This document shows positions 8,796-18,214 of a DNA stretch of 51,015 nucleotides, in pieces. The translations under genes and the position numbers were made by a program. The notes under the pieces were generated by a model. The model saw only the letters and a list, made by a program, of their open reading frames with translations, ran no database searches and was not told the origin of the DNA. The DNA is from Goleter apudmare HA4340-LM2 (lineage in GTDB: Bacteria > Cyanobacteriota > Cyanobacteriia > Cyanobacteriales > Nostocaceae), in assembly GCA_019359495.1 (NCBI GenBank), contig JAHHHF010000001.1:1-51015 (forward strand), given 5' to 3'. How positions within the stretch are numbered: the stretch's first letter is position 1; each line of letters begins with the position of its first letter.

Positions 8796-10481
8796 TTAAC
8801 CGCCTCTAGCAATTTGAAAAGCTTCTGCTAAAGGGCCGAGAACTAGTACAGGAAAGAAAGTGAGGGCACCAAGAATTAAAATTACGCCCCCTGTGACACT
8901 GGTAAACAGTCTGGTGTTGGTTCTCAAGGTTCCGGATGTCACGGGGACTGGTTGCTTGCGGGACATACTATCTGCTAGTAGCAGCAGGGAAATAATGGGG
9001 ATATAGCGTCCTAATAAAATGCTGAGGCTGGTGGTGAGGTTCCACCACAGGGTATTGTCTCCTAGTCCTTCAAAACCAGAACCATTGTTAGCGGCGGCTG
9101 AAGCGTATTCGTACACTACCTGAGAAACACCGTGAAAACCTGGGTTACTAATGCCTGAAAGGGTATCGGGAAAGCCAAAGACTATTGCCCAAGGAATAAG
9201 AATGGCGAAGGGGTGGACTAATAACACAACACTAGCAAGGACAATTTCTGGTTTCTCGATTTTGCGTCCCAAAAATTCCGGAGTTCTTCCTACCATTAAC
9301 CCCGTGAGGAAAACTGCCAAAATTAAGTACACAAATAGGTATGCTGTACCTGTTCCCTGTCCGCCCCAAATAATTTGCAAGAACATATTAAACAGAGTCA
9401 CAAATCCTCCAGAAGGCATCAAGGAATCATGCATACCATTAACAGCACCACACATAGTAGCTGTGGTCATGACTGCCCAAAGTGCGGTTTGCGCCCAACC
9501 AAATCGCACTTCTTTACCTTCTAAGTTGGGTTGTTGTCCTCCTAATAAAGGATTAATTAGGGGATTGCCTTGATACTCACCAATGGCTGCAATGGCGACT
9601 AAGAAGACAAAAATCACAAAGACCATCCAAAATACTAACCATGCTTGCTTTAAATTGTTAGCAAATACACCATAGGTGTAAATCAAGGCTGAGGGAATGG
9701 CAATCATCGCCCAGGTTTCTAATAAATTAGTGAAACCATTGGGATTTTCATAGGGATGGGCGGAGTTGATACCAAAAAAGCCGCCGCCGTTTTCCCCTAG
9801 TTCTTTGATAATCTCAAAATGGGCAACTGGGCCACGGGCAATTACCTGAGTTGCACCTTCTAGGGTGGTGGCTGTGACTGGACTGGTAAAGGTTTCTGGT
9901 ACACCCGCTACAATTAACACTAATCCCCCAACTACAGATATGGGCAACAAGATTCGTGTAATTGACTTAATCAAGTCAGTGTAAAAGTTACCTAAAGGTC
10001 TGCCAGTTAAGCCGCGAATGAAAGCAATTCCAACAGATAAACCAGTCGCCGCCGAGGTAAACATCAAAAAACCCAAGGCGAAAGTTTGACTGGCGTAGCT
10101 TAAGGTTGTCTCACCAGAGTAGTGCTGTTGGTCTGTATTTGTGAGGAAAGAAATGGTGGTGTGTAGCGCTAAATCCCAACTAGGGGCACTTAACCCTGTG
10201 GGATTGAGTGGCAATAATCTTTGAGTGATGAGAATGAGGAAAACCAAAATCCCCATGACTAAATTGCTATACAGTACTGCTTTCACATACTGCCAACCAG
10301 TCATTTCATCCTGTGGACGAATGCTGCTGAAGGCGTAAATGAATCGTTCTAAGGGGTTTAACACTGGGTCGAGTAGTGTTTTTTCTCCCATGAAAACTTC
10401 AGCTATATATTTCCCAAATATAGGTGTAGTTGCTATGACAATAAGTAAGGTCAGAGCAATTTGTATCCATCCTTGTAACAT
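8796..10481 (-). CDS. kdpA: Potassium-transporting ATPase, potassium-binding subunit A
   Basis: A 561-residue polytopic membrane protein, the channel-like subunit that binds and passes potassium. Selectivity-filter-type loops are recognisable: [46 protein letters not shown] and [10 protein letters not shown]. About ten hydrophobic spans are visible and the length matches the family. AGGAG lies about 12 bases before the ATG. It is preceded by a small RCK_C-like gene 23 bases away and followed by kdpB, so the cluster reads as one operon. Confidence 0.97.
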   Translation of the reverse strand: MLQGWIQIALTLLIVIATTPIFGKYIAEVFMGEKTLLDPVLNPLERFIYAFSSIRPQDEMTGWQYVKAVLYSNLVMGILVFLILITQRLLPLNPTGLSAPSWDLALHTTISFLTNTDQQHYSGETTLSYASQTFALGFLMFTSAATGLSVGIAFIRGLTGRPLGNFYTDLIKSITRILLPISVVGGLVLIVAGVPETFTSPVTATTLEGATQVIARGPVAHFEIIKELGENGGGFFGINSAHPYENPNGFTNLLETWAMIAIPSALIYTYGVFANNLKQAWLVFWMVFVIFVFLVAIAAIGEYQGNPLINPLLGGQQPNLEGKEVRFGWAQTALWAVMTTATMCGAVNGMHDSLMPSGGFVTLFNMFLQIIWGGQGTGTAYLFVYLILAVFLTGLMVGRTPEFLGRKIEKPEIVLASVVLLVHPFAILIPWAIVFGFPDTLSGISNPGFHGVSQVVYEYASAAANNGSGFEGLGDNTLWWNLTTSLSILLGRYIPIISLLLLADSMSRKQPVPVTSGTLRTNTRLFTSVTGGVILILGALTFFPVLVLGPLAEAFQIARGG

Positions 10482-10504
10482 GAATTAGTAAAGCTCCTGA
10501 TCAA

Positions 10505-10777
10505 TCATTTTTTGATTAAATATTTTTGGGAAAAATAATGAATTGGATGCGTTTTATTCAGGATATTTTTTAGCATTGGTACTAAGGCTGAATTCAATGT
10601 AACAGCCAGAATATAATCTTCATACCAAATACTGGGGTTTTCACTTGCTAAAATGATTTGATTTCCTCTGGCAATGCCTATAACAAAGCATTTATCTGGC
10701 AACTTTAACTTAGTTAAGTCTATGCCACAATGGCAGCTATTTACTGCAATTTTTACACTAATCAAAGCTAATGCCAT
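10505..10777 (-). CDS. Stand-alone RCK_C (TrkA C-terminal)-like protein
   Basis: A 90-residue soluble protein. Residues 20-65 follow the TrkA C-terminal pattern: LPDKCFVIGIARGNQIILASENPSIW, then an acidic loop and a hydrophobic strand (DYILAVTL). RCK_C domains bind small ligands such as cyclic di-AMP or nucleotides and gate potassium transporters. There is no RCK_N (Rossmann) half. It is the first gene of the kdp operon, 23 bases before kdpA, so a role in sensing or controlling Kdp is likely but inferred. The alternative is a degenerate remnant of a TrkA-type protein, but the reading frame is intact and position in the operon argues for function. Confidence 0.7.
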   Translation of the reverse strand: MALALISVKIAVNSCHCGIDLTKLKLPDKCFVIGIARGNQIILASENPSIWYEDYILAVTLNSALVPMLKNILNKTHPIHYFSQKYLIKK

Positions 10778-11245
10778 AACTGTATTTATTATATGGGCAG
10801 TAGAACCTGGTTCCAGTTTGATTATTTTGGCAACAATTTATATCATTAACTAATTTATAAAGGAAAACAAGTAATAGGAGGATATAAAAATCTGTTTAGT
10901 TACTATATATAGTCAGGACTTACGCAAGCAAAATTTGTTATTGCGACCAGATTGCGACGCTTCGCTCGCAACAGGCTCCGTGTAGGGAAGCAATCCCAGA
11001 TTTGGAGGCGATGACGTCGCTACGCTCGTAATGACGTAATTTCGTGATTTTTGCGTAAGTCCTAATAGTGTTTACTGCAAGATATATAAGTGTTTAGTAC
11101 GTTTAGATAGCTATTAAACTATAGTTATATTGTCAAATAAACTTTTGTGAACAACAAAATGCCTGAATTGTACGAGAAGTCGTGTGTCTGAAAATGACGA
11201 GTTTTTAAAATTAAATAGGATTGCTATAGTAAATAGAAACAAAAC
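10778..11245. other. Divergent gap between kdp operon and histidine kinase gene
   Basis: Nearly 470 bases with no gene. It must hold the kdp promoter (leftward) and, probably, the promoter of the two-component pair (rightward). A MITE-like element occupies 10915-11063. The remainder is AT-rich, and I could not pick a defensible operator. Confidence 0.55.
10915..11063. mobile_element. MITE-like element with 13-bp terminal inverted repeats
   Basis: AGGACTTACGCAA at 10915-10927 is the exact reverse complement of TTGCGTAAGTCCT at 11051-11063. The 149-base interval has no coding capacity and contains GC-rich segments (TTGCGACGCTTCGCTCGCAA and GACGTCGCTACGCTCGTAATGACGT) resembling dispersed Nostoc repeats. 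It lies in the putative kdp promoter region. No target duplication was certain. Confidence 0.7.
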
Positions 11246-11252
11246 ATGAAAA

Positions 11253-12356
11253 ATGCTATTTCTAAAATCTGGATTACCTAATCAAGAATCAAAATTGAGC
11301 AAATATTTGCTGATGACCGTTCTGTTTATAGTTGTTTTTGTACTGGAGTTTTCAACACCCTATGAATATGTGTTTGGATATCTCTATACTGGGCCGATTT
11401 TATTAGCAAATTCCTGGTTGGGGAGGCGTGCGACTTTGATTGCAACATTAGTTGCTGTGGGGTTAACTATGTTGAATTTGGTAGTCCCTGGGGGTAAAGT
11501 CATAAAGGCTGCCATATTTGCCAGTAGAGCGATCGCCAGCATGGCTTTGATAGTTACAGGAATTCTCAGTGACAAGCTGCGGCGTTCGGAAGAAGCGATC
11601 GCCCAGGCTAAAGCGAAACTGGCCGCCCAAGAGGAATTGGTGAGATTAAAAGAAGATTTTGCTTCCACGCTCACCCACGATTTAAAAACCCCATTGCTAG
11701 GCGCAATGGAAGCCCTCAAAGCCTTTCAACAAGAAAAATTTGGTGCAGTTTCACCAGCACAACAAAAAGTTTTAGCCACGATGATACGCAGTCATGATAC
11801 TTCCCTGCAACTGTTAGAAACTTTATTGGACGTCTATCGTAATGATACGGAAGGCTTAAGGCTAGATTTAGCACCTGTGGATTTAGTTATTTTAGCAGAG
11901 GAAGTAGCAGGAACCCTCAGAGAGCTAGCTGCAAGTCGTCGCGTTTATCTCACACTCAACTATGGTGACTCTGATTGGCGGCGATCGCTGTGGGTGAAGG
12001 GTGATGCTTTGCAACTGCAACGAGTCTTAACTAACCTCTTGGTAAATGCAATCAACCATTCTCGTCGTGGCGATCGCGTGGAAGTTGTCTTAGAACCGCA
12101 AGCTGCTTATCAAGTTGTAAAAATTTTAGATACAGGTGCAGGTATCCAGCCAGAACAGTTTCCCCATTTATTTGAGAGGTTTTATCACGGACATAGCAAT
12201 CGCCAAGCTAAGGGTGTGGGATTGGGACTATACTTATCTCGCCAAATTATCGCAGCTCATAACGGTATAATTTGGGCAGAGAACAGAGTTCCTACAGGAG
12301 CTATTTTTGCTTTCAAGCTCCCCGTGTATCCTTTTTCATTTTCTCCAACTGTGTAA
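11253..12356 (+). CDS. Membrane-bound sensor histidine kinase
   Basis: A 367-residue kinase. The N-terminus has three or four hydrophobic segments (about 18-34, 40-56, 60-78, 87-104), then a short coiled linker rich in Ala, Glu and Lys (108-135). The HisKA phosphoacceptor is H142 in THDLKTP. The ATPase domain has N265 (N box, NLLVNAINHS), DTGAGI at 293-298 (G1) and GVGLGLYLSR at 321-330 (G2). No KdpD-type USP domain is present, so this is not a classical KdpD. The gene is transcribed away from the kdp operon and is followed 34 bases later by its likely partner regulator. An ATG at 11246 opens only a short frame; Met21 is an alternative start. Confidence 0.88.
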   Translation: MLFLKSGLPNQESKLSKYLLMTVLFIVVFVLEFSTPYEYVFGYLYTGPILLANSWLGRRATLIATLVAVGLTMLNLVVPGGKVIKAAIFASRAIASMALIVTGILSDKLRRSEEAIAQAKAKLAAQEELVRLKEDFASTLTHDLKTPLLGAMEALKAFQQEKFGAVSPAQQKVLATMIRSHDTSLQLLETLLDVYRNDTEGLRLDLAPVDLVILAEEVAGTLRELAASRRVYLTLNYGDSDWRRSLWVKGDALQLQRVLTNLLVNAINHSRRGDRVEVVLEPQAAYQVVKILDTGAGIQPEQFPHLFERFYHGHSNRQAKGVGLGLYLSRQIIAAHNGIIWAENRVPTGAIFAFKLPVYPFSFSPTV

Positions 12357-12390
12357 TGTCTATTAATTACGAATTACGAATTAGTATCAG
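12357..12390. repeat. Short tandem repeat, ATTACGA type
   Basis: ATTACGAATTACGAATTA forms about two and a half heptamer copies in the gap between kinase and regulator genes. This is the short tandemly repeated repetitive class common in filamentous cyanobacteria; the same heptamer recurs near 49131 and 49175. Confidence 0.6.
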
Positions 12391-13071
12391 ATGCCATCTA
12401 CCCCAATTAAAATTCTTTTAGTTGAAGATGATGAACTCTTCCTCCTTGGCTTACGTGTAAGATTACAACAAGAAGCTGGATTAGAAATTATCGCTGAGGC
12501 GGAAGATGGTGAAACTGCGATTGATTTAGTCAACCAAAATCCTTGCGATGTTGTGCTGCTAGATGTAGGATTACCCGGAATCGGGGGACTTGAGGCGTGT
12601 AGACAAATTAAGCAGCAACAACCCAATTTACCAATCCTAGTGTTAACTTCCCATTCTCAAAAATCTTTGATTGCTCAGTTGATTGCAGCCGGCGCTCAAG
12701 GCTATTGTCTCAAAGGTATTGCTGCGGAAAAATTGGTTTTAGCACTGCGTTCTGTGGCGGCTGGTGCTTCCTGGTGGGATGAAACCGCCACCAAAGAAAT
12801 TCGTTCTACCTTCGCATCGGAATCATCTCAGTTAACCAACCTCCCTACAGTCACAAATCCTTTAACCCACCGTGAACAAGAAATTCTGTCATTGCTAGCC
12901 TTAGGCAAAACCAATCAAGAAATTGCCCAAGTCCTCTACATTACACCGGGAACAGTCAGGGTACATGTGCATACAATTTTACATAAGCTCAACGTCGGCG
13001 ATCGCTCCCAAGCTGTAGTTGTAGCGCTGCAAAAACAGTTGATTAAACACAACTTAATTTTAGAAGATTAG
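12391..13071 (+). CDS. NarL/LuxR-type response regulator
   Basis: A 226-residue regulator. The receiver domain (5-122) has acidic residues at 12-14 (VEDD), the phosphoacceptor D58 in LLDVGLPG, T86 and K108. The C-terminal LuxR-type helix-turn-helix spans about 156-215, with LTHREQEILSLLALG, NQEIAQVL, the recognition helix region TPGTVRVHVHTILHKL and NVGDRSQAVV. It is a DNA-binding transcription factor activated by phosphorylation, most plausibly by the kinase encoded just upstream. Its targets are unknown; the divergent kdp operon is an obvious candidate by position only. Confidence 0.92.
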   Translation: MPSTPIKILLVEDDELFLLGLRVRLQQEAGLEIIAEAEDGETAIDLVNQNPCDVVLLDVGLPGIGGLEACRQIKQQQPNLPILVLTSHSQKSLIAQLIAAGAQGYCLKGIAAEKLVLALRSVAAGASWWDETATKEIRSTFASESSQLTNLPTVTNPLTHREQEILSLLALGKTNQEIAQVLYITPGTVRVHVHTILHKLNVGDRSQAVVVALQKQLIKHNLILED

Positions 13072-13275
13072 AGGTTTACATGTGAGATAAAAAGTATAAG
13101 CCTAAGTAGATAGGTACAAATTGGTAAATACAGCGTTTTTCAGGTAAATGAGGTACACAGGTAGTGCCCTTGTGATCATCTGTACCTCACCAAGTTGAAA
13201 TCTGCTGTAATTCATGTGCGGTAGCCTACGGCATAACGTAATCTATGGATATTTTATCTTATCTCACCGACTTAC

Positions 13276-15486
13276 TTACAACTTAGGTAGAATTTCTCCT
13301 AGCAACTGACTAGGAACCTTAGATAAAGCTAAATTTTGTCCTTGGATTCCTAATTCGTCATGGAAAGCGCGAATTGTTTTCACCACATAAGCGAAGGTTG
13401 TTTGATAAGCTTCAGGTTGTTTGCTCAATCCGTTTAAAGCTTGTAAATGGTTTTCTAATGCTGCTTCTAGGTATTGAGAACGAGTTGTTTTATCAGTAAT
13501 AAAATAACTATCTGTGGCGATTTGATGATAAGCTAATCCTAAGTTATTATGAGTAGCAAGCGCATCAAAGCTTAAAGTAATTCCACTCAGTGAATGAGCA
13601 AGAGCCAGAGCTTCTTCATAAGCATCAATGCACAATTGCAAATACTTTTGTTGTATTTCCTTACTGGATTGAGATAGATTTGCTAAATGCCAGTAGGCAG
13701 TACCAAGATTATTTTGAGTAGCAGCGCAGGCGCTGGGAACATTAGCAGGAGTGCGATATTTCAGGGCTTCGCGGTAAACATCAATCGCTAGCTGGAGGTT
13801 TTCTATTGGTTGTTCGTATTGGGCAAGATTCCAGTAGGCGGTACCGATGTTATTTTGGATCATGCCATACTTGAGTGGTTCCTCCTCAGCACTGTAGTAA
13901 GTCAGTGCGAGGTTATAGGATGCGATCGCTTTCTTTAAATGTACAACTGGTTGATTATATTGCCCTAAATGCCAGTAAGCAGTACCCAAGTTATTTTGGC
14001 AAGCAGCGTACTTTAATGGCTCCATTTCAGCTGTACGATAGCGTAGCGCTTCGTTGTAAGCCACAACTGCTTGCTGCCAATTGTCCGATGGGTTAGCAAA
14101 CCGTGCTAAATCACCGTAAGCTGTCCCTAAATTATTTTGTACGCGAGCATAAGTTTCTGTGTGCGTCTGTGGTGAAATCACTTTTAAAGCTAACTTATAA
14201 AATTCAATTCCCTGCTCTATATAAGTTTGACCCTCTTCAGAATTGGGTGGTGTGCGGTACAGCATCCAATAAAGTGTACCCAAGTCATTTAAGATGTCTG
14301 GCAATAATGGTGAAGTCTCATCGTAAGTGAGAGACTCCTGATAAGCCAAAATTGCTACCATCAGATTCTCTAGAGTTGACTGTCCTTGTTCAATGCGGAG
14401 GCGATAGCAGTTTCCTAAACGGTGATAAGCTGCTCCGAGGATTTCTCCAGATGCTTCCTGTGAGTGTAATGCTTCGATTTCCAGCAGAATTTGCTGTGGT
14501 TGTGAACCATCCTCGTCGTTCTGAATAGCCTTTGTATCGATTGTTGCCAGAACTAGCTCTGTTAATTCCTGATTAACATGAGATAAAGACATCAGTGATG
14601 AAGTCGTATCAGTACTAGGTCGAGCTAAAGATTCTGGTTGCTGTATCCCAGTTTTCAATAATTCTAATTTTGTCGGAGTAATATCCTGTGGTTTGCGTCC
14701 GCGATGTATTGGCGTATCTGTCTGAAAATCAAAATCATCCCCGAACTTCAGCTCCCCAGCAGATGCTTTGAGTTCCGCCTGGGCGACAGCTTCTTCCAAA
14801 ATTGATGGTTCTAGATTGCCTAGATCTAAACTTCTAGTAGTGGAAAAACGTTCTGGGTAGCCTGAATTGTGGGTTGTGGGTGTCGGTTCTCCAGCAAATG
14901 CAAATACACCAGTACGGTAGTTCCAAAACTGTGGCGCTGATTGCTGAATTGCAGATAACCAAGGACGCGATACCCACAACACCAGACTAGACTCCAAGAA
15001 TCGTCCCGATTCTGGGGTAGATAAATACTGCTCAATTAAGCGCAAAAAATGCAAAAATAACCGTTGTATAGCTACAGGTTGCTTGGTTAGCTGCTCCACA
15101 CCTACAATCTGAAATACAGGTATTGGTAACGGCCGCCCTGGCGTATCTTTTGTTGCTCCTACAATTGGTGGAGGATAATTACCTAACCACTGATTGATCT
15201 GCGCGATGGGATTGGGGTCACTCAAATTTAATCGCAAAGTGACTAGTCGCGGATAGGCTGGGGTGCTAATTTCTTGTGTATTAGCTGGCTGATATAGCAC
15301 TTGCCCAACTGGATAAGCCAAGGTAGAATGCAGACGAGCAGCTACCTGATTCCGCAAGTGCAGATCATCGCAAACCGCTAAGAAAAGTTGTCTTCGTAAG
15401 CCTAGACTAAGGGCAAGTTTTAGTCGGTGATATACTTGCCGATTCCAAGCGAAATTGTCGGTATGTGCAGTATCATTCACGCTCAT
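13276..15486 (-). CDS. Tetratricopeptide-repeat protein with an NTPase-like N-terminal region
   Basis: A 736-residue protein. The first 210 residues resemble the beta-alpha core of an ATPase-like domain (RQLFLAVCDD, PVFQIVGVEQL, SSLVLWVSRPW) but lack a recognisable Walker A motif. Residues 230-320 are a low-complexity linker. From about 350 to 715 there are at least seven TPR units of the TPR_12 kind, repeatedly reading NNLGTAYWHLA or close variants, with Tyr/Ala at the expected helix positions. TPR arrays mediate protein-protein contacts; no partner can be named. It converges with the regulator gene on the left, across about 200 bases without an obvious terminator. Confidence 0.8.
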   Translation of the reverse strand: MSVNDTAHTDNFAWNRQVYHRLKLALSLGLRRQLFLAVCDDLHLRNQVAARLHSTLAYPVGQVLYQPANTQEISTPAYPRLVTLRLNLSDPNPIAQINQWLGNYPPPIVGATKDTPGRPLPIPVFQIVGVEQLTKQPVAIQRLFLHFLRLIEQYLSTPESGRFLESSLVLWVSRPWLSAIQQSAPQFWNYRTGVFAFAGEPTPTTHNSGYPERFSTTRSLDLGNLEPSILEEAVAQAELKASAGELKFGDDFDFQTDTPIHRGRKPQDITPTKLELLKTGIQQPESLARPSTDTTSSLMSLSHVNQELTELVLATIDTKAIQNDEDGSQPQQILLEIEALHSQEASGEILGAAYHRLGNCYRLRIEQGQSTLENLMVAILAYQESLTYDETSPLLPDILNDLGTLYWMLYRTPPNSEEGQTYIEQGIEFYKLALKVISPQTHTETYARVQNNLGTAYGDLARFANPSDNWQQAVVAYNEALRYRTAEMEPLKYAACQNNLGTAYWHLGQYNQPVVHLKKAIASYNLALTYYSAEEEPLKYGMIQNNIGTAYWNLAQYEQPIENLQLAIDVYREALKYRTPANVPSACAATQNNLGTAYWHLANLSQSSKEIQQKYLQLCIDAYEEALALAHSLSGITLSFDALATHNNLGLAYHQIATDSYFITDKTTRSQYLEAALENHLQALNGLSKQPEAYQTTFAYVVKTIRAFHDELGIQGQNLALSKVPSQLLGEILPKL

Positions 15487-15752
15487 AGTGGCTACAAAGC
15501 CATTACATAGTTTACATTCCCTGGTAGGGCAAATTCAAGCAGGTAAAAAATCTAGCTATGACTATGGTTTTCGGGTGAATGTTGTTCTGCTCAGGACAAA
15601 ACCAGAGGTGAAAGTCTGGTATAAAAAATATGTGTTTATACTTATAGTCATTGCTATTTTAACAAAGAAACAAAAAAGCAGGCTCCTACTAAAGTTGGGA
15701 ATTGGGAACCTGAGAGATTATAGATATTGAATTATATTAAATTGTTTTGCGT

Positions 15753-15932
15753 TCAGTTGATATGGGAAACAGAGAAGGCAACGAAAATCAAAGCGCCTAC
15801 CAAAACTGTAGCAGCGATACCCAATAAAATGTAGGTTTTCTTTTGACCTGCATTAGGGGGTTCTGCCTCATAAATCTTCGGTTCACGGGCAAAGTTGTTT
15901 AAACGACCGCCTTCTTCTGTGGTATAGGGCAT
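15753..15932 (-). CDS. psb34: Psb34-like photosystem II assembly protein (ssl1498 family)
   Basis: A 59-residue gene, short enough to be missed by automatic calling. The protein starts MPYTTEEGGRLNNFAREPKI, continues with YEAEPPNAGQKK, has one transmembrane helix (about 33-54) and ends FSVSHIN. The N-terminal signature is that of the cyanobacterial light-harvesting-like ssl1498 family, whose member Psb34 binds photosystem II assembly intermediates near CP47. AAGGA lies about nine bases before the ATG. It stands alone between the TPR gene and thiOG, on the minus strand, and is likely monocistronic. Confidence 0.88.
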   Translation of the reverse strand: MPYTTEEGGRLNNFAREPKIYEAEPPNAGQKKTYILLGIAATVLVGALIFVAFSVSHIN

Positions 15933-16050
15933 GAATTAATTCCTTGTGATTATTATTTGTTTAATGTTACATAAACGTTATATTATGCCTTCTCTATCAG
16001 ATACAAATTTTTACATTAATCATTTAGTTGTTTCTGAAGGGTCAAGAGAG

Positions 16051-16104
16051 ACGCGATTAATCGCGTACTCAAGAGTCAATACCCATGCCCCATGCCCCAT
16101 ACCC
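16051..16104. repeat. Palindrome plus CCCCATG heptamer repeat
   Basis: ACGCGATTAATCGCGT (16051-16066) is a perfect 16-base palindrome of a dispersed cyanobacterial type. It is followed by about two and a half copies of a CCCCATG heptamer at 16082-16104 that run right up to the stop codon of the thiOG gene. The palindrome could act as a weak terminator for thiOG, though no U tract follows. Confidence 0.55.
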
Positions 16105-18116
16105 TAACTACTAATTGTGCCTGTGAGTGGTGAGCTGGCGGTAGCATAATCTCTGATGGGCATCCTACCAGCTAAATATGCCAGACGACCGGCGACTGTG
16201 GCTAGATTCATAGCCTGAGCCATTGTAGGTGGGTTTTGGGACAAGGCGATCGCACTATTAATCAACAAGGCATCCGCTCCTAATTCCATTGCTTGGGCAG
16301 CTTCTGAGGGTGAACCAATGCCAGCATCTACCACCACTGGCACACCAGCATTTTCGATAATAATTTGGATGTTGGCTGTGGTTTTTAAACCCTGTCCCGA
16401 ACCGATGGGCGAAGCTAAAGGCATCACCGTCGCGCAACCAACCTCTTCTAAGCGTTTGGCTAACATAGGGTCAGCATTAATGTAGGGCAATACAGCAAAA
16501 CCTTCTTTCACTAGTTGTTCGGCTGCTTGTAGTGTGCCAATGGGATCTGGTAGCAAATATTTGGCATCTGGGATAACTTCTAACTTAATAAAGTTGTTAT
16601 CTTCCTGTCCTAATAATTTCGCCATTTCTCGCCCCAAACGGGCAACGCGAATCGCCTCTTCCGCCGTTTGACATCCTGCGGTATTGGGTAACATCCAGAT
16701 TTTCTTCCAATCTAGTGCTTCTGCTAAACCTTCATGTCCGGGTGCTTTGGTTTGAACTCGTCGCACCGCCACCGTTACTATCTCACAACCACTGGCAACT
16801 ATACTTTGCTGCATTTGGTCAATGGTGCGATATTTACCAGTACCGGTCATGAGGCGGGATTGGAATGTTTTACCAGCGATGATTAGTGGTGAGTCCTGAG
16901 TGGTGAGTCCTGTAGACGCTACTGCGGCTTCCCGCAGGGTGTGCTGTGGTGATAGGTCATGATGCCCGTTAGGGAAATTGGCTGAGTGAGTAAGCATAGG
17001 GGTGGAGGTAGAAGACTTGGCTTGAAAGCGCGAATAATGGAAATGAGCTAGTAGGGGGTCAGACTTTTGTTCCCAAACCAGATCGGCAATTAACGTCGCT
17101 GTGATGGGTGCTAGCAAAATGCCGTTGCGATAATGTCCCGTAGCCAGAGTTAAATTTTGACTATGGCTAGGGCCTAATATAGGTAACTCATCAGGGGTGG
17201 CAGGACGAAATCCCCACCAAAATTCCTGGACCGGGTAATCTTGTAATTGGGGATAGAGTTGAATAGCTCCTGCTAGTAAAGCTTGTATACCAACTGGGGT
17301 ATTGTGGGGGGTAAAGCCGACATCTTCGCTAGTAGCACCAATGATCATCGAACGGTTCCGCCTCGGTACGATGTAAATATTTTTGCCAAACAAAACCCGT
17401 TTCAAGGGCAATTCCGGTACAAATTCTGGTACGCTCACACTCAACATTTGCCCTTTTCTGGGGCGGACTGGTAGGGGTAACAGTTCATTTGACCAGGCAC
17501 CTGTTGCTAAGATATAGTGTGCAGCACGCATGATACCTGTATTAGTTTGCACACCCACAACTTGTCCCTGTTGTTGCCCAATGGCTTCGACGCTCACACC
17601 TGCTTTGATTTCTACACCCAAGGACTCGGCTGCTGTCCACAACGTCTGTGCTAAGGCGCGAGGTTCAACTTGGGCATCCTCTGGATACCACCAGCCACCA
17701 ACTACTGCTGCTCCTAATCCTGGCTGGTATTGATGAATGGCGTCTTGATCTAACCAATAAGCTGGAGATGAGGGGGAATCATAATTATTTTCTGCTACCC
17801 TTACTTCCTGCTCCCCCATATCTGCCAAGACTGGTGCTAAAATCCCACAGGCCCAGTAACCAGTATTTAAGCCTGTGAGTGCTTCGAGTTTGTGCGTCCA
17901 ATCTAGATATAAAGAACGCGATCGCCAACACAATGAACGCATCACCTCGCTAGAGATTTTTTCGGCATCTGGAGCCAACATCCCGGCGGCGGCGTGGGTG
18001 GCGGCGGCGGGAAAATCACGGCAAAGCACGGTGACACTTGCCCCGCGCAGTTTGAGTTCAACGGCGATCGCTAACCCGATCACGCCGCCACCAATAATTA
18101 AAACGTCACTAGCCAT
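16104..18116 (-). CDS. thiOG: Bifunctional glycine oxidase / thiazole synthase (ThiO-ThiG fusion)
   Basis: A 670-residue two-domain enzyme of thiamine thiazole synthesis. The N-terminal ThiO half (1-365) has the FAD-binding [15 protein letters not shown] segment at 7-21 and a [11 protein letters not shown] segment (327-337) typical of DAO-family oxidases; it oxidises glycine to the imine. The C-terminal ThiG half starts near 409 ([19 protein letters not shown]) and condenses the imine with deoxyxylulose phosphate and ThiS thiocarboxylate. The Schiff-base lysine is K511 in FIKLEVIPD, and the phosphate-binding GIGSPSEA and LINSAI segments are intact. This fusion is common in cyanobacteria. The 366-408 linker is partly encoded by a dispersed repeat. 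No TPP riboswitch was seen upstream. Confidence 0.95.
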   Translation of the reverse strand: MASDVLIIGGGVIGLAIAVELKLRGASVTVLCRDFPAAATHAAAGMLAPDAEKISSEVMRSLCWRSRSLYLDWTHKLEALTGLNTGYWACGILAPVLADMGEQEVRVAENNYDSPSSPAYWLDQDAIHQYQPGLGAAVVGGWWYPEDAQVEPRALAQTLWTAAESLGVEIKAGVSVEAIGQQQGQVVGVQTNTGIMRAAHYILATGAWSNELLPLPVRPRKGQMLSVSVPEFVPELPLKRVLFGKNIYIVPRRNRSMIIGATSEDVGFTPHNTPVGIQALLAGAIQLYPQLQDYPVQEFWWGFRPATPDELPILGPSHSQNLTLATGHYRNGILLAPITATLIADLVWEQKSDPLLAHFHYSRFQAKSSTSTPMLTHSANFPNGHHDLSPQHTLREAAVASTGLTTQDSPLIIAGKTFQSRLMTGTGKYRTIDQMQQSIVASGCEIVTVAVRRVQTKAPGHEGLAEALDWKKIWMLPNTAGCQTAEEAIRVARLGREMAKLLGQEDNNFIKLEVIPDAKYLLPDPIGTLQAAEQLVKEGFAVLPYINADPMLAKRLEEVGCATVMPLASPIGSGQGLKTTANIQIIIENAGVPVVVDAGIGSPSEAAQAMELGADALLINSAIALSQNPPTMAQAMNLATVAGRLAYLAGRMPIRDYATASSPLTGTISS

Positions 18117-18214
18117 TAGTAATTAGTCATTGATCATTAGTTACTGATCATTAGTACATCACTAATAACTTATAACTAATAACTCATCACTTCATCACTC
18201 GTAACTAACAACTC
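18117..18214. repeat. Degenerate short tandem repeats upstream of thiOG
   Basis: The 98 bases hold many imperfect copies of TAACTAATAA/CATTAGT-type heptamers (for example CATTGATCATTAGTTACTGATCATTAG). This fills the whole gap between the anchored hypothetical protein and thiOG, leaving little room for a separate promoter. Confidence 0.6.

Noticed and set aside
11253-12356. Assignment of the histidine kinase as KdpD
   Set aside because: It lacks the N-terminal KdpD and USP domains and its partner is NarL-type, not an OmpR-type KdpE.
15455-15730. 91-codon plus-strand frame upstream of the TPR gene
   Set aside because: No homology cue, no ribosome site, and it overlaps the start of the TPR gene antisense.
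18117-18214. Possible TPP riboswitch upstream of thiOG
   Set aside because: The sequence is degenerate heptamer repeats; no THI-box elements (CTGAGA or the conserved P4/P5 core) were found on the minus strand.
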